DNA of 8,819 nucleotides from Rhizobiaceae bacterium (GTDB lineage: Bacteria > Pseudomonadota > Alphaproteobacteria > Rhizobiales > Rhizobiaceae). Each line of letters opens with the position of its first letter. Position 1 is the stretch's first letter. Under the pieces are notes generated by a model, which made no database searches, was not told where the DNA came from, and worked only from the letters and a program-made list of their open reading frames with translations. Positions 1 to 7,120 of the stretch are shown piece by piece. The position numbers were made by a program, and so were the translations under genes. The stretch covers positions 1-8,819 of the forward strand of contig SCRB01000954.1 in the NCBI GenBank assembly GCA_004299545.1, written 5' to 3'.

Positions 1-1298
1 AAGACCGAAGCGACGAGCGAGCCCTTGCCGCGATTAGCAAGCCGGAAGGCATGGGAAAGATCACGGTAGCCCATGACGGTCGCGACCGGGCCGAAAGCCT
101 CGACCGTATGCGCCTTTTCCGCCGCGTCGGGATCGTCCAGGCTGAAGAGCATAGGCGAGACGAAAGCGCCTTGTTCCTTGTCCGCGCCGCGCGGGAACAG
201 GGTGGCCTGATCGCCATAAACGAGCCGCGCCTCCGTGCCGATCTCCGCTGCCTTTGCGAGCACGTCCTCGCGCTGGGCGAGGCTGGCAAGCGCACCCATC
301 CGGACGTTCTCGTCGCGCGGATCGCCGATCGCGGTCTTCGCCAGCCTGTCGCTGACCGCGTCGATGACCGCATCGCGCCTGTCTTCCGGCACGATGATGC
401 GGCGGATCGCTGTGCATTTTTGCCCGGCCTTGGCCGTCATTTCGCGATGCACCTCGCGGATGAAGGCGCCGAATTCCGGCGTTTCCGGCGCGGTGTCCGG
501 GCCGAGGACGGTGGCGTTCAATGAATCCTGCTCGGCGATGAAGCGCACCGAATTTTCGATGAGGTTGCGGTTCGCGCGCAGCATTGCCGCGGTCGAGGCG
601 GAGCCGGTAAAGGAGACGACGTCCTGGCCGCCCAGACGGTCGAGCAGGTCGCCCGTACCGCCGGCGACGAATTGCACCGCACCCTCGGGCAGGCACCCGG
701 ATTCGACGATCATGCGGAAGGCGGCTTCCGCCAGCCATGCGGTCGCCGAGGCCGGCTTGACGATCGCCGGCATGCCGGCGAGCAGCGTGGGGGCGAGTTT
801 TTCCAGCATGCCCCAGACGGGAAAGTTGAAGGCGTTGATGTGGACGGCGACGCCCTGCAGCGACGTCGCGACGTGCTGGCCGAGAAAGGCGCCACTCTTC
901 GACAGTTGCTCGACCGCGCCATCGACCAGAAGCACGTCATCCGGCAGTTCGCGGCGGCCCTTGGAGGCATAGACGAAGAGCGTGCCGATGCCGCCGTCTA
1001 TGTCGATCATGGAATCGGCTTTTGTCGCGCCCGTCTCGTAGGACAGTTCGTAGAGCGGATCGCGGCGCTCGTTCAGATATTGCGCCAGCGCCTTCAGCTT
1101 CGCGGCGCGCTTGTGGAAGGTGAGGGCGCGCAACGCCGGCCCGCTGACCTGCCGTGCATGATCGGCCATGGCGCTGAAATCGAGATCGCCCGAGCCGATT
1201 TGTGCGACAATTTCGCCCGTCACGGCGCTTTTCAGAGGTTTCAGCCCGGAGGACGATGAAACCCATTTTCCCGACGCGAAGCTTTGCAGGATCGTCAT
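1..1298 (-). CDS. paaZ: PaaZ, oxepin-CoA hydrolase / semialdehyde dehydrogenase (5' part, runs off left edge)
   Basis: The minus-strand frame is open from an ATG at 1298 to base 1, giving 432 codons. The family protein is about 680 residues, so what is present is the N-terminal aldehyde dehydrogenase half; the C-terminal MaoC-like hydratase half would lie beyond the edge. In the family the hydratase opens oxepin-CoA and the dehydrogenase oxidises the resulting semialdehyde to 3-oxo-5,6-dehydrosuberyl-CoA with NADP. Visible motifs are NAFNFPVWG (155-163) with the oxyanion-hole Asn158, the cofactor-site KPAS (181-184), FTGSAS (230-235), the general base in AEQDS (Glu256) and the nucleophile in [10 protein letters not shown] (Cys295). 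Glu256 and Cys295 fall at the same numbers as in E. coli PaaZ, which supports the start chosen. A minus-strand AGGAGA at 1306-1311 sits 7 nt upstream. The gene is divergent from paaI. An ALDH-only homologue is possible in principle because the hydratase domain is not visible. Confidence 0.95.
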   Translation of the reverse strand, partial: MTILQSFASGKWVSSSSGLKPLKSAVTGEIVAQIGSGDLDFSAMADHARQVSGPALRALTFHKRAAKLKALAQYLNERRDPLYELSYETGATKADSMIDIDGGIGTLFVYASKGRRELPDDVLLVDGAVEQLSKSGAFLGQHVATSLQGVAVHINAFNFPVWGMLEKLAPTLLAGMPAIVKPASATAWLAEAAFRMIVESGCLPEGAVQFVAGGTGDLLDRLGGQDVVSFTGSASTAAMLRANRNLIENSVRFIAEQDSLNATVLGPDTAPETPEFGAFIREVHREMTAKAGQKCTAIRRIIVPEDRRDAVIDAVSDRLAKTAIGDPRDENVRMGALASLAQREDVLAKAAEIGTEARLVYGDQATLFPRGADKEQGAFVSPMLFSLDDPDAAEKAHTVEAFGPVATVMGYRDLSHAFRLANRGKGSLVASV

Positions 1299-1368
1299 GG
1301 CGAAATCTCCTGTCGCGGGAATTGCCCGGAAGCGCAAGGCGATCCGCCGCCTCTGTCTCCCGAAAAGT

Positions 1369-1397
1369 ATTATTGACCGTCCGGACGGTTTATGCAA
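1369..1397 (-). promoter_or_regulatory. Predicted paaZ promoter with operator in its spacer
   Basis: Read on the minus strand, a -35-like TTGCAT (1397-1392) and a -10-like AATAAT (1374-1369, five of six to TATAAT) are separated by exactly 17 bp. The palindrome at 1376-1389 fills that spacer. Transcription would start near 1362, leaving a leader of about 60 nt before the paaZ ATG. This is a sequence-based prediction; alphaproteobacterial promoters can depart from this consensus. Confidence 0.55.
1376..1389. promoter_or_regulatory. Palindromic operator, probable PaaR (TetR-family) site
   Basis: ACCGTCCGGACGGT is a perfect 14-bp palindrome. Symmetry continues outward at two of the next four pairs (1372-1393). 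It fits the core ACCG-NN-CG-NN-CGGT known for PaaR-type TetR regulators of phenylacetate genes in other bacteria. It lies between the divergent paaZ and paaI starts, inside the spacer of the predicted paaZ promoter. On the plus strand it overlaps a TTGACC (1373-1378) that could be the -35 of the paaI promoter, for which I see no convincing -10. One bound dimer could therefore silence both directions. The cognate repressor is inferred to be the TetR protein encoded at 3257-3853. Confidence 0.75.
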
Positions 1398-1424
1398 GTT
1401 TCATCCCTAATGATGAAAGCCATC

Positions 1425-1430
1425 GGGAGG
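1425..1430 (+). promoter_or_regulatory. Ribosome binding site that decides the paaI start
   Basis: GGGAGG lies 5 nt before GTG 1436. The upstream ATGs at 1410 and 1413 are in other frames, so this site fixes paaI as a GTG-started gene. Confidence 0.8.
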
Positions 1431-1435
1431 AACCA

Positions 1436-1876
1436 GTGCCGCTTTCACCGGAGGGGATCGCGCGAAAGAGCGCCGAGGCGATGTGGGCGAATGACGATGC
1501 CTCGAAGTGGACGGGCATGATGCTCAATGCCGTCGGTCAAGGCACCGCGACGACATCGCTGACCGTCGAAAGGCACCATACCAATGGCCATGACATCTGC
1601 CATGGCGGCGTCATCTTCACGCTGGCCGATTCCGCCTTTGCCTTTGCCTGCAACTCCTACAACCGCATCGCCGTGGCGCAGCACAATTCGATCACCTTCG
1701 TTGCGCCGGGCAGGCTGGGCGACAGGCTGACGGCCGATGCGCGGGAAGTTGCGCGTTTCGGCCGCTCCGGCATCTATGACGTGCGCGTCACCGACCAGGA
1801 CGGCAAGTTGATCGCGGAATTCCGCGGCCATTCGCGCACGCTCGAAGGGAAGCATTTCGACGGCGAGCAGGGGTGA
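1436..1876 (+). CDS. paaI: PaaI, hydroxyphenylacetyl-CoA thioesterase
   Basis: This is a 146-residue hotdog-fold thioesterase, close to the 140 residues of E. coli PaaI. The family hydrolyses hydroxyphenylacetyl-CoA and related dead-end CoA esters in the cytoplasm, freeing CoA when the pathway stalls. The core reads NGHDICHGGVIFTLADSAFA (50-69). Asn50, Gly57 and Asp65 correspond to Asn46, Gly53 and the catalytic Asp61 of the E. coli enzyme with a constant offset of four. The start is GTG 1436, chosen for the strong GGGAGG 5 nt upstream and because MPLSPEGIAR matches the usual N-terminus; the open frame runs further upstream, but through the divergent promoter. It is the first gene of the plus-strand group and is followed 24 nt later by paaK, with which it is probably co-transcribed under the operator at 1376-1389. 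Confidence 0.94.
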   Translation: MPLSPEGIARKSAEAMWANDDASKWTGMMLNAVGQGTATTSLTVERHHTNGHDICHGGVIFTLADSAFAFACNSYNRIAVAQHNSITFVAPGRLGDRLTADAREVARFGRSGIYDVRVTDQDGKLIAEFRGHSRTLEGKHFDGEQG

Positions 1877-1900
1877 AACCCGAGCCGCAGGGAGGAAAAC

Positions 1901-3211
1901 ATGAAGGATCTGACACCGAGAAAAGAAGACCTCGATCCGATCGAGATCGCGTCGCGCGATGAAATCACGGCCTTGCAGCTGAACCGGCTCAAATGGTCGC
2001 TGAAGCACGCCTATGACAATGTCGAGCATTACAGGAAGGCATTCGACGAAAAGGGCGTCCACCCCTACGATCTGAACGACCTCTCCGATCTTCGGAAATT
2101 CCCTTTCACCAGCAAGCAGGATCTTCGCGCCAATTATCCGTTCGGCATGTTCGCCGTGCCGCGCGAGAAGGTTATCCGTATCCACGCCTCCTCCGGCACG
2201 ACCGGCAAGCCGACCGTCGTCGGCTATACGGCAAACGACATCGATGTCTGGGCCGACTGCATGGCGCGCTCCATCCGGGCTTCCGGCACGCGGCCGGGCG
2301 ACGTCGTCCATGTCGCCTATGGCTACGGCCTCTTCACCGGCGGGCTCGGCGCGCATTACGGCGCGGAGCGGCTGGGGTGCACGGTCGTGCCGGTTTCGGG
2401 CGGCATGACGGCGCGGCAGGTGACTCTGATCGAGGATTTTGCCGCGTCCACCATCATGGTGACGCCGTCCTATATGCTTTCGATCCTCGACGAATACCGT
2501 GCACAAGGCCTCGACCCGCGAAAAAGCCCGCTTGATGTCGGCATTTTCGGCGCCGAGCCATGGACCAACGCGATGCGCGCCGAGATCGAGGAGGCCTTCG
2601 ACATGCACGCCGTCGATATATACGGGCTTTCGGAAGTGATGGGGCCGGGCGTGGCGAACGAATGCGTCGAGAGCAAGGACGGGTTGCACATCTGGGAGGA
2701 CCATTTCTACCCGGAGATCATCGACCCGGAGACGGGAGAGCCGGTCGCCGACGGCGAGAAGGGCGAACTTGTCTTCACCTCGCTGACCAAGGAGGCTTTT
2801 CCGGTCATCCGCTACCGCACGCGCGACCTCACAAGGCTTCTCCCCGGCACGGCGCGCTCCATGCGGCGCATGGAGAAGATTACCGGCCGTTCCGACGACA
2901 TGATGATCCTCAGGGGCGTCAATATCTTCCCGACGCAGATCGAGGAGCAGATCCTCACGGTCGAGGGGCTGGCGTCGCATTTCCAGATCGAACTCCTCCG
3001 CAAGGGGCGGCTGGACGAGATGGTCGTCCATGTCGAGGCCGTGGCGGCCCGTGCCGCGGAAGCCGCGCGCGCGGCGAGCGCGGTGCAACTCGGCAGCCGC
3101 ATCAAGGAAATCGTCGGCGTAACGGTGCGTGTCATCGTCGCCGAACCCGGCGGCGTGGCGCGCAGCCAGGGCAAGGCCGTTCGCATCGTCGACAACAGGC
3201 CGAAGGGATAG
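1901..3211 (+). CDS. paaK: PaaK, phenylacetate-CoA ligase
   Basis: This 436-residue protein of the adenylate-forming (ANL) superfamily matches the family length (E. coli about 437). It converts phenylacetate, ATP and CoA to phenylacetyl-CoA, the entry step and the source of the pathway inducer. The ATP-binding P-loop reads SSGTTGKPT (97-105). Further family motifs are FGAEPW (216-221), YGLSEVMGPG (241-250), YRTRD (305-309, with the ribose-binding Asp) and GRSDDMMILRGVNIFPTQIE (329-348). The C-terminal SQGKAVRIV holds the lysine expected to catalyse adenylation. GGAGG at 1891-1895 stands 5 nt before the ATG. It follows paaI closely and precedes the regulator gene by 45 nt. Confidence 0.97.
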   Translation: MKDLTPRKEDLDPIEIASRDEITALQLNRLKWSLKHAYDNVEHYRKAFDEKGVHPYDLNDLSDLRKFPFTSKQDLRANYPFGMFAVPREKVIRIHASSGTTGKPTVVGYTANDIDVWADCMARSIRASGTRPGDVVHVAYGYGLFTGGLGAHYGAERLGCTVVPVSGGMTARQVTLIEDFAASTIMVTPSYMLSILDEYRAQGLDPRKSPLDVGIFGAEPWTNAMRAEIEEAFDMHAVDIYGLSEVMGPGVANECVESKDGLHIWEDHFYPEIIDPETGEPVADGEKGELVFTSLTKEAFPVIRYRTRDLTRLLPGTARSMRRMEKITGRSDDMMILRGVNIFPTQIEEQILTVEGLASHFQIELLRKGRLDEMVVHVEAVAARAAEAARAASAVQLGSRIKEIVGVTVRVIVAEPGGVARSQGKAVRIVDNRPKG

Positions 3212-3256
3212 CGATCTCGTGATTATAAGGGAAAAAATACGCCGGTCTGTTCCCTG

Positions 3257-3853
3257 ATGCCCCGCACCCGCGCCAGGGATTATGACGACAAGCGCGCCGC
3301 GATGCTGCATCGGGCGGCCCTCGCCTTCGCGCGCGATGGTTACGACCGCGCCTCGATGGCGGGGCTGGCGGCAGAACTCGGCGTCTCGAAGGCGCTGCTC
3401 TATCACTACTACACCTCGAAGGAAGCGCTGCTTTTCGACATTATCCGGAATCACCTGGCGGCGCTTGTCGATGCGGTGGATGCGGCCGACGATCCTGCCC
3501 TGTCGCCGGAGGAGCGGCTGTTCAACCTCGTCTCGGCGCTGCTCGAGGCCTATCGAGATGCCGATGCCGAACATCGCGTCCAGATCGGTGCGCTCTCGCT
3601 TCTGCCTGAAGCGGAACAGCAGGAACTGAAGGTACTGGAGCGCGGGCTTGTCGCGATCTTCGCGGAAGCCATCCGTACGCTCAATCCAGCGGCCTTCCAG
3701 GGTGCCGAACTCCTGAAGCCGGTGACAATGAGCCTCTTCGGCATGCTGAACTGGGCTTACATGTGGTTCCGCGACGACGGTCCGATGAGTCGCAGGGACT
3801 ATGCCGGGTTCGCGACGCGGCTTCTCGTGAATGGCGTAAAGACGCTCGGGTGA
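3257..3853 (+). CDS. paaR: TetR-family transcriptional regulator, probable PaaR
   Basis: This 198-residue protein has a TetR N-terminal domain at about residues 8-60, with a helix-turn-helix at SMAGLAAELGVSKALLYHYY (33-52), then an all-helical ligand domain of normal length. TetR regulators of phenylacetate clusters (PaaR) repress the pathway and release DNA on binding phenylacetyl-CoA. The position between paaK and paaX, and the ACCG/CGGT operator upstream of paaI and paaZ, suggest the same role here; the ligand is inferred. I see no Shine-Dalgarno sequence near ATG 3257. AGGGAA (3228-3233) and TTCCCT (3250-3255) are complementary and could pair just before the start. An internal ATG at 3302 would cut into the DNA-binding domain, so 3257 is preferred. 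The gene may be translated by coupling from paaK. Confidence 0.82.
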   Translation: MPRTRARDYDDKRAAMLHRAALAFARDGYDRASMAGLAAELGVSKALLYHYYTSKEALLFDIIRNHLAALVDAVDAADDPALSPEERLFNLVSALLEAYRDADAEHRVQIGALSLLPEAEQQELKVLERGLVAIFAEAIRTLNPAAFQGAELLKPVTMSLFGMLNWAYMWFRDDGPMSRRDYAGFATRLLVNGVKTLG

Positions 3854-3917
3854 GGCGAAGTCGGGCGGGTATGATGCCGCACTTGCGATCTTGCGCCAGT
3901 CCATGCCATCTGGAGCC

Positions 3918-4790
3918 ATGGACGCCCCGGCCAATCCCGCCGAAGCCGCGCTGCAGCGGCTGATCGAACGCCTGCATCGACGCGGTCGGGTGCGCGTCTG
4001 GTCGCTCGTCATCACCATTTTCGGCGACGCGATCGTGCCGCGCGGCGGCAGGGTGGCGCTTGGCGCGCTGCAGGAGGTCGTCGGGCGGCTTGGCGTTGAG
4101 CCGGGCGCTCTCAGAACGGCGTTGTCGCGGCTTGCCGGAGATCACTGGGTGACGCGCGAGCGGAACGGGCGCAACAGCTACTACCGGCTGGCGGAAAGCG
4201 GTCGCCATTCCTTCGATCTGGCGACACGCCGGATCTATAGCGGCGGACCGCCGCAATGGGACGGATCGTGGACCGTCGCCATCGCGCCGCCCGGCGGCGA
4301 TGCGAATGCCGGATCTCTCGCCGAGGCCGGCTTCGTCAAGGTCGAGGGCCGCGTCTATCTGCGGCCCGAAACGGCCGGCGCCCTGCCTGCGGACCAGGAG
4401 CTTGCCGGTATGCTCGTCGTTCACGGCACGGGCGCGGAGCATCCGGAAAACCTGCGTATCCTGTGGCCTTCGGAGGAGATCGCGGATGCTTATCGCAGCT
4501 TTACAGACGCCGTGGAACCGCTTGCCTCGGCGTTGAAGGATGGTGGCACGCTGCCGCCGCTCGCGGCGATGGCGGCGCGCACGCTCGTGATCCATGGCTG
4601 GCGCCGTGTCGTGTTGCGTGACCCCGGCCTGCCTGACGCGCTTCTTCCCGACGATTGGCCGGGAGAGGAAGCGCGCGCCCTCGTTCGCGCGGCCTACCGC
4701 GCCCTCCTGCAGCCGAGCGAAGAATGGCTGGACAAGGCAGGCTTGCCTCCGCTGGCCGATCCGGTGTCGTTCAGAGTCCGGTTTGGGTAG
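3918..4790 (+). CDS. paaX: PaaX, phenylacetyl-CoA-responsive transcriptional repressor
   Basis: This 290-residue protein is somewhat shorter than E. coli PaaX (316). The N-terminal winged-helix part runs through VITIFGDAIVPRGGRVALGA (31-50) and LRTALSRLAGDHWVTRERNG (65-84), matching the PaaX signature of a GD..RGG segment followed by RTAL.RL...GW and a wing with R.GR.S.Y. The central part has the family's DGSW-type segment (115-118). E. coli PaaX represses the paa operons and is released by phenylacetyl-CoA. The start is uncertain: ATG 3918 has GGAG only 2 nt upstream, while the in-frame ATG 3903 and TTG 3891 have no ribosome binding site; 3918 gives the most usual N-terminus. It sits 64 nt after the TetR gene and directly before the AT-rich paaA leader, its likely target. 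Confidence 0.9.
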   Translation: MDAPANPAEAALQRLIERLHRRGRVRVWSLVITIFGDAIVPRGGRVALGALQEVVGRLGVEPGALRTALSRLAGDHWVTRERNGRNSYYRLAESGRHSFDLATRRIYSGGPPQWDGSWTVAIAPPGGDANAGSLAEAGFVKVEGRVYLRPETAGALPADQELAGMLVVHGTGAEHPENLRILWPSEEIADAYRSFTDAVEPLASALKDGGTLPPLAAMAARTLVIHGWRRVVLRDPGLPDALLPDDWPGEEARALVRAAYRALLQPSEEWLDKAGLPPLADPVSFRVRFG

Positions 4791-4798
4791 GCGGAAAA

Positions 4799-4846
4799 CT
4801 ATGTTACGAAATGTTGAAATATAGAATGTTTTTTGTTACATATGAT
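4799..4846 (+). promoter_or_regulatory. AT-rich putative promoter and PaaX operator region of paaABCDE
   Basis: Only 11 of these 48 bases are G or C, in sharp contrast to the surrounding coding DNA. TTGAAA (4814-4819) followed after 17 bp by TACATA (4837-4842) is a possible promoter; TATGAT (4841-4846) is a better -10 but is spaced 21 bp. The hexamer TGTTAC occurs at 4802-4807 and again at 4834-4839, 32 bp apart or about three helical turns, on the same strand. TATGTTACGAAAT at 4800-4812 partly resembles the E. coli PaaX site (core TRTGATTCG). This points to a separate, PaaX-controlled promoter for the epoxidase genes. No ACCG/CGGT palindrome is present here. Confidence 0.45.
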
Positions 4847-4859
4847 GGCAGTCAAGCGT

Positions 4860-4866
4860 GGAGGAG
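4860..4866 (+). promoter_or_regulatory. Ribosome binding site that decides the paaA start
   Basis: GGAGGAG lies 5 nt before ATG 4872. The in-frame TTG 4833 and ATGs 4842 and 4845 lack any such site and fall inside the AT-rich promoter patch. Confidence 0.8.
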
Positions 4867-4871
4867 AGCGC

Positions 4872-5867
4872 ATGTACAGCCAGGGTCTGATCGGCGCCAA
4901 GACCGAAACGGACGAGGACGAAGCCTTCCTCGCCGCCTTTCAGGCACGTATCGACGCCGACGAGAAGATCGAACCCAACGATCCGATGCCGGGTGGCTAT
5001 CGGCATACGCTTATCCGCCAGATCGGGCAGCACGCCCATTCCGAGATCGTCGGCATGCTGCCGGAGGGCAACTGGATCACGCGCGCGCCGTCTCTGAGAC
5101 GAAAGGCGGCGCTGCTTGCCAAGGTGCAGGACGAGGGCGGCCATGGCCTCTACCTCTACGCCGCTGCCGAGACGCTCGGCGTCAGCCGCGAGCAGATGAC
5201 GGAGGAACTCCTTTCCGGAAAGGCGAAATATTCCTCCATCTTCAATTATCCGACGCTGACATGGGCCGATATCGGCGCCATCGGTTGGCTCGTCGACGGG
5301 GCGGCGATCATGAACCAGATCCCGCTTTGCCGCTGCTCTTACGGGCCCTATGCGCGGGCCATGATCCGGGTCTGCAAGGAGGAAAGCTTCCATCAGCGGC
5401 AGGGCTACGAGATCATGATGACACTGGCGCGCGGCACAGCGGAACAGAAGGACATGGCGCAGGATGCGCTCTCCCGCTGGTGGTGGCCGTCGCTGATGAT
5501 GTTCGGGCCGCACGATACCGACAGCCAGCATGGCGACCAGTCGATGAAGTGGAAGATCAAGCGCTTCACCAATGACGAACTTCGCCAGCAATTCGTCGAC
5601 GCGACCGTGCCGCAGGGCGATTTCATCGGGCTGAAAATGCCCGATGCCGACCTCAAATGGAACGAAGAGCGCAAACACTACGATTTCGGTCCGATCGACT
5701 GGGATGAGTTCTGGCGCGTGGTGAAGGGCGGCGGTCCGATGAACCGCGAGCGCATCGAAGCGCGAAAGGCAGCCTGGGAGGAGGGCGGGTGGGTGCGCGA
5801 GGCCGCGCTGGCCCACGCCGAAAAGCGCCGGGCGCGTGAAGCGGCCGCAAGGGTGGCAGCGGAGTGA
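4872..5867 (+). CDS. paaA: PaaA, phenylacetyl-CoA 1,2-epoxidase catalytic subunit
   Basis: This 331-residue ferritin-like protein is the di-iron catalytic subunit of the multicomponent monooxygenase PaaABCE, which epoxidises the ring of phenylacetyl-CoA with O2. E. coli PaaA is about 309 residues; the extra length is a charged Ala/Arg/Glu-rich C-terminal tail (about residues 305-331). Candidate metal ligands are seen in the family's carboxylate/histidine motifs: HSE (56-58), DEGGHG (87-92, Glu88 and His91) and KEESFH (169-174, Glu170/Glu171 and His174). Other strongly conserved stretches are [13 protein letters not shown] (66-78) and [15 protein letters not shown]. The start at ATG 4872 follows GGAGGAG by 5 nt and gives the usual MYSQGL N-terminus. 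It begins the structural operon paaABCDE, but is separated from paaB by 183 nt holding a palindromic element. Confidence 0.97.
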   Translation: MYSQGLIGAKTETDEDEAFLAAFQARIDADEKIEPNDPMPGGYRHTLIRQIGQHAHSEIVGMLPEGNWITRAPSLRRKAALLAKVQDEGGHGLYLYAAAETLGVSREQMTEELLSGKAKYSSIFNYPTLTWADIGAIGWLVDGAAIMNQIPLCRCSYGPYARAMIRVCKEESFHQRQGYEIMMTLARGTAEQKDMAQDALSRWWWPSLMMFGPHDTDSQHGDQSMKWKIKRFTNDELRQQFVDATVPQGDFIGLKMPDADLKWNEERKHYDFGPIDWDEFWRVVKGGGPMNRERIEARKAAWEEGGWVREAALAHAEKRRAREAAARVAAE

Positions 5868-5876
5868 TGGTGAAAA

Positions 5877-6021
5877 CCCCTCTCCGATTTGCTTCGCAAA
5901 TCACCTCTCCCCAAAGGGGCGAGGGACCTGAGTTCTCAAGCGCCGCGGCCGTGGCGGGTTCGGTTCCTCGCCCCTTTGGGGTTGGGGAGAGGCGTCGAGG
6001 CGAAGCCGAGACGGAGAGGGG
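5877..6021. repeat. RIME-like palindromic intergenic element between paaA and paaB
   Basis: A 145-bp imperfect inverted repeat fills most of the paaA-paaB gap. The ends are a perfect 10-bp pair (CCCCTCTCCG at 5877-5886 and CGGAGAGGGG at 6012-6021). Inside are related blocks around CTCTCCCC and CCAAAGGGGCGAGG (about 5905-5924) and CCTCGCCCCTTTGGGG (about 5966-5981), and a small hairpin GATTTGC-TTC-GCAAATC (5886-5902). This resembles the mosaic palindromic elements scattered between genes in rhizobia and relatives; assignment to a named family is from memory and not checked. No coding capacity for mobility is present. There is no run of T after any stem, so it is not a canonical terminator, but the transcript should fold strongly. 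Confidence 0.8.
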
Positions 6022-6050
6022 AGTGGGCTTGGCCAAAGGTAGGTAAAGTG

Positions 6051-6341
6051 ATGACCATCAAAAACGAAATTCCGCTTTGGGAAGTCTTCATCCGCCCGCG
6101 CAACGGGCTGGCGCACAAGCATTGCGGCTCCCTCCATGCCGCGGATGCGGTGATGGCCTTGCAGGCGGCGCGCGACGTCTATACGCGGCGTGGCGAGGGC
6201 ACCTCGATCTGGGTGGTGCCGTCGGCGGCGATCACCGCTTCCGACCCGCAGCAGAAGGACGAGAATTTCGAGCCGGCGGCATCGAAGATCTATCGGCACC
6301 CGACCTTCTACGACATCCCCGACGAAGTGGGGCATATGTGA
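6051..6341 (+). CDS. paaB: PaaB, phenylacetyl-CoA epoxidase structural subunit
   Basis: This 96-residue protein is nearly identical in length to E. coli PaaB (95). PaaB has no known catalytic site; it bridges PaaAC heterodimers in the epoxidase complex. The family signature is clear: PLWEVFIRPRNGLAHKHCGS (8-27), LHAADA, ARD.YTRR.EG.SIWVVPS, ending in SKIYRHPTFYDIPD..GHM. The start is ATG 6051, preceded by a modest AAGGTAGG (6036-6043). The frame is open further upstream through the palindromic element to an ATG at 5889, but those residues have no counterpart in the family. Its stop overlaps the paaC start (TGATG, 6339-6343), implying translational coupling. Confidence 0.96.
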   Translation: MTIKNEIPLWEVFIRPRNGLAHKHCGSLHAADAVMALQAARDVYTRRGEGTSIWVVPSAAITASDPQQKDENFEPAASKIYRHPTFYDIPDEVGHM

Positions 6342-7120
6342 TGGCGGCGGATCGAGTGATTGCGGGCGATAGGGAAATATTCCTCGAATTCCTGCTGCGC
6401 CTTGCCGACGATCATCTGATCATCGGCCACAGGCTGTCGGAGTGGTGCGGTCATGCACCGATGCTGGAGGAAGACCTTGCCATGCCGAACATGGCGCTCG
6501 ACCTTATCGGTCAGGCCCGGGCGCTTTATCAATATGTGGCCGAGGTCGAGGGCAAGGGGCGCACGGAGGACGATTTCGCCTATCTGCGGCGTGAGCGCGA
6601 ATACAGGAATTGCCTGCTCGCCGAGCGGCCGAACGGTGATTTCGCTCATACCATGCTGCGCCAGTTTCTCTTTGCCGCCTTTATGCAACCATTTTGGAAA
6701 GGCATGGCCGGCTCGGCCGACGAGACGCTGGCGGCGATCGCGGCGAAGGCTATGAAGGAAGTCGCCTATCATGTCCGCCATGCCGGCGAGTGGGTCGCGC
6801 GTCTCGGTGACGGCACCGAGGAGAGCGCCCGGCGCATGAAAGCGGCGGCGGCCGAACTTGCGCCTTATATCGGCGAGCTTTTCGAGGCGGACGCGGTCGC
6901 AACCGCCATGATTGCCGCGGACATTGCACCCGATCCGGCATCGCTGAAGCCCGAATTCGACAGGATCGTCGGATCGGTTTTCGCAGAGGCGGGCCTCGAA
7001 ATGCCGGAAGCGCAATGGCCGCAGACGGGCGGCCGGCAGGGGCGGCATGGCGAGGCAATGGGTTACCTGCTCGCCGAATTGCAATACATGCAGCGCACCT
7101 ATCCGGGAGCGGTATGGTGA
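6341..7120 (+). CDS. paaC: PaaC, phenylacetyl-CoA epoxidase structural subunit
   Basis: This 259-residue ferritin-like protein (E. coli PaaC about 248) pairs with PaaA and stabilises the epoxidase without carrying the active di-iron centre. The family core reads DDHLIIGHRLSEWCGHAPML (25-44) followed by EEDLAMPNMALDLIGQARAL, then YLRREREYRNCLLAERPNGD, KAMKEVAYHVRHAGEWVARL and the C-terminal GRQGRHGEAMGYLLAELQYM. ATG 6341 overlaps the paaB stop. The stop TGA at 7118-7120 overlaps the candidate paaD start ATG 7114. No frameshift or missing segment is seen. Confidence 0.96.
   Translation: MAADRVIAGDREIFLEFLLRLADDHLIIGHRLSEWCGHAPMLEEDLAMPNMALDLIGQARALYQYVAEVEGKGRTEDDFAYLRREREYRNCLLAERPNGDFAHTMLRQFLFAAFMQPFWKGMAGSADETLAAIAAKAMKEVAYHVRHAGEWVARLGDGTEESARRMKAAAAELAPYIGELFEADAVATAMIAADIAPDPASLKPEFDRIVGSVFAEAGLEMPEAQWPQTGGRQGRHGEAMGYLLAELQYMQRTYPGAVW

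Noticed and set aside
1445..4018. An 857-codon minus-strand open frame spanning paaI, paaK and the TetR gene
   Set aside because: It lies antisense to three genes with clear family motifs, shows no recognisable domain, and is what high-G+C coding DNA produces by chance on the other strand.
4833..4871. Upstream starts for PaaA at TTG 4833 or ATG 4842/4845
   Set aside because: They have no ribosome binding site and lie in the AT-rich promoter patch, whereas ATG 4872 has GGAGGAG at ideal spacing.
5877..6021. Rho-independent terminator after paaA
   Set aside because: The stems are strong but no T-run follows any of them, and the operon clearly continues into paaB, paaC, paaD and paaE.
5889..6050. 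A possible 54-residue N-terminal extension of PaaB through the paaA-paaB palindromic element
   Set aside because: The frame is open, but PaaB has its own ATG at 6051 at the conserved N-terminus with a usable ribosome binding site, unlike PaaD, which has no start after its element.
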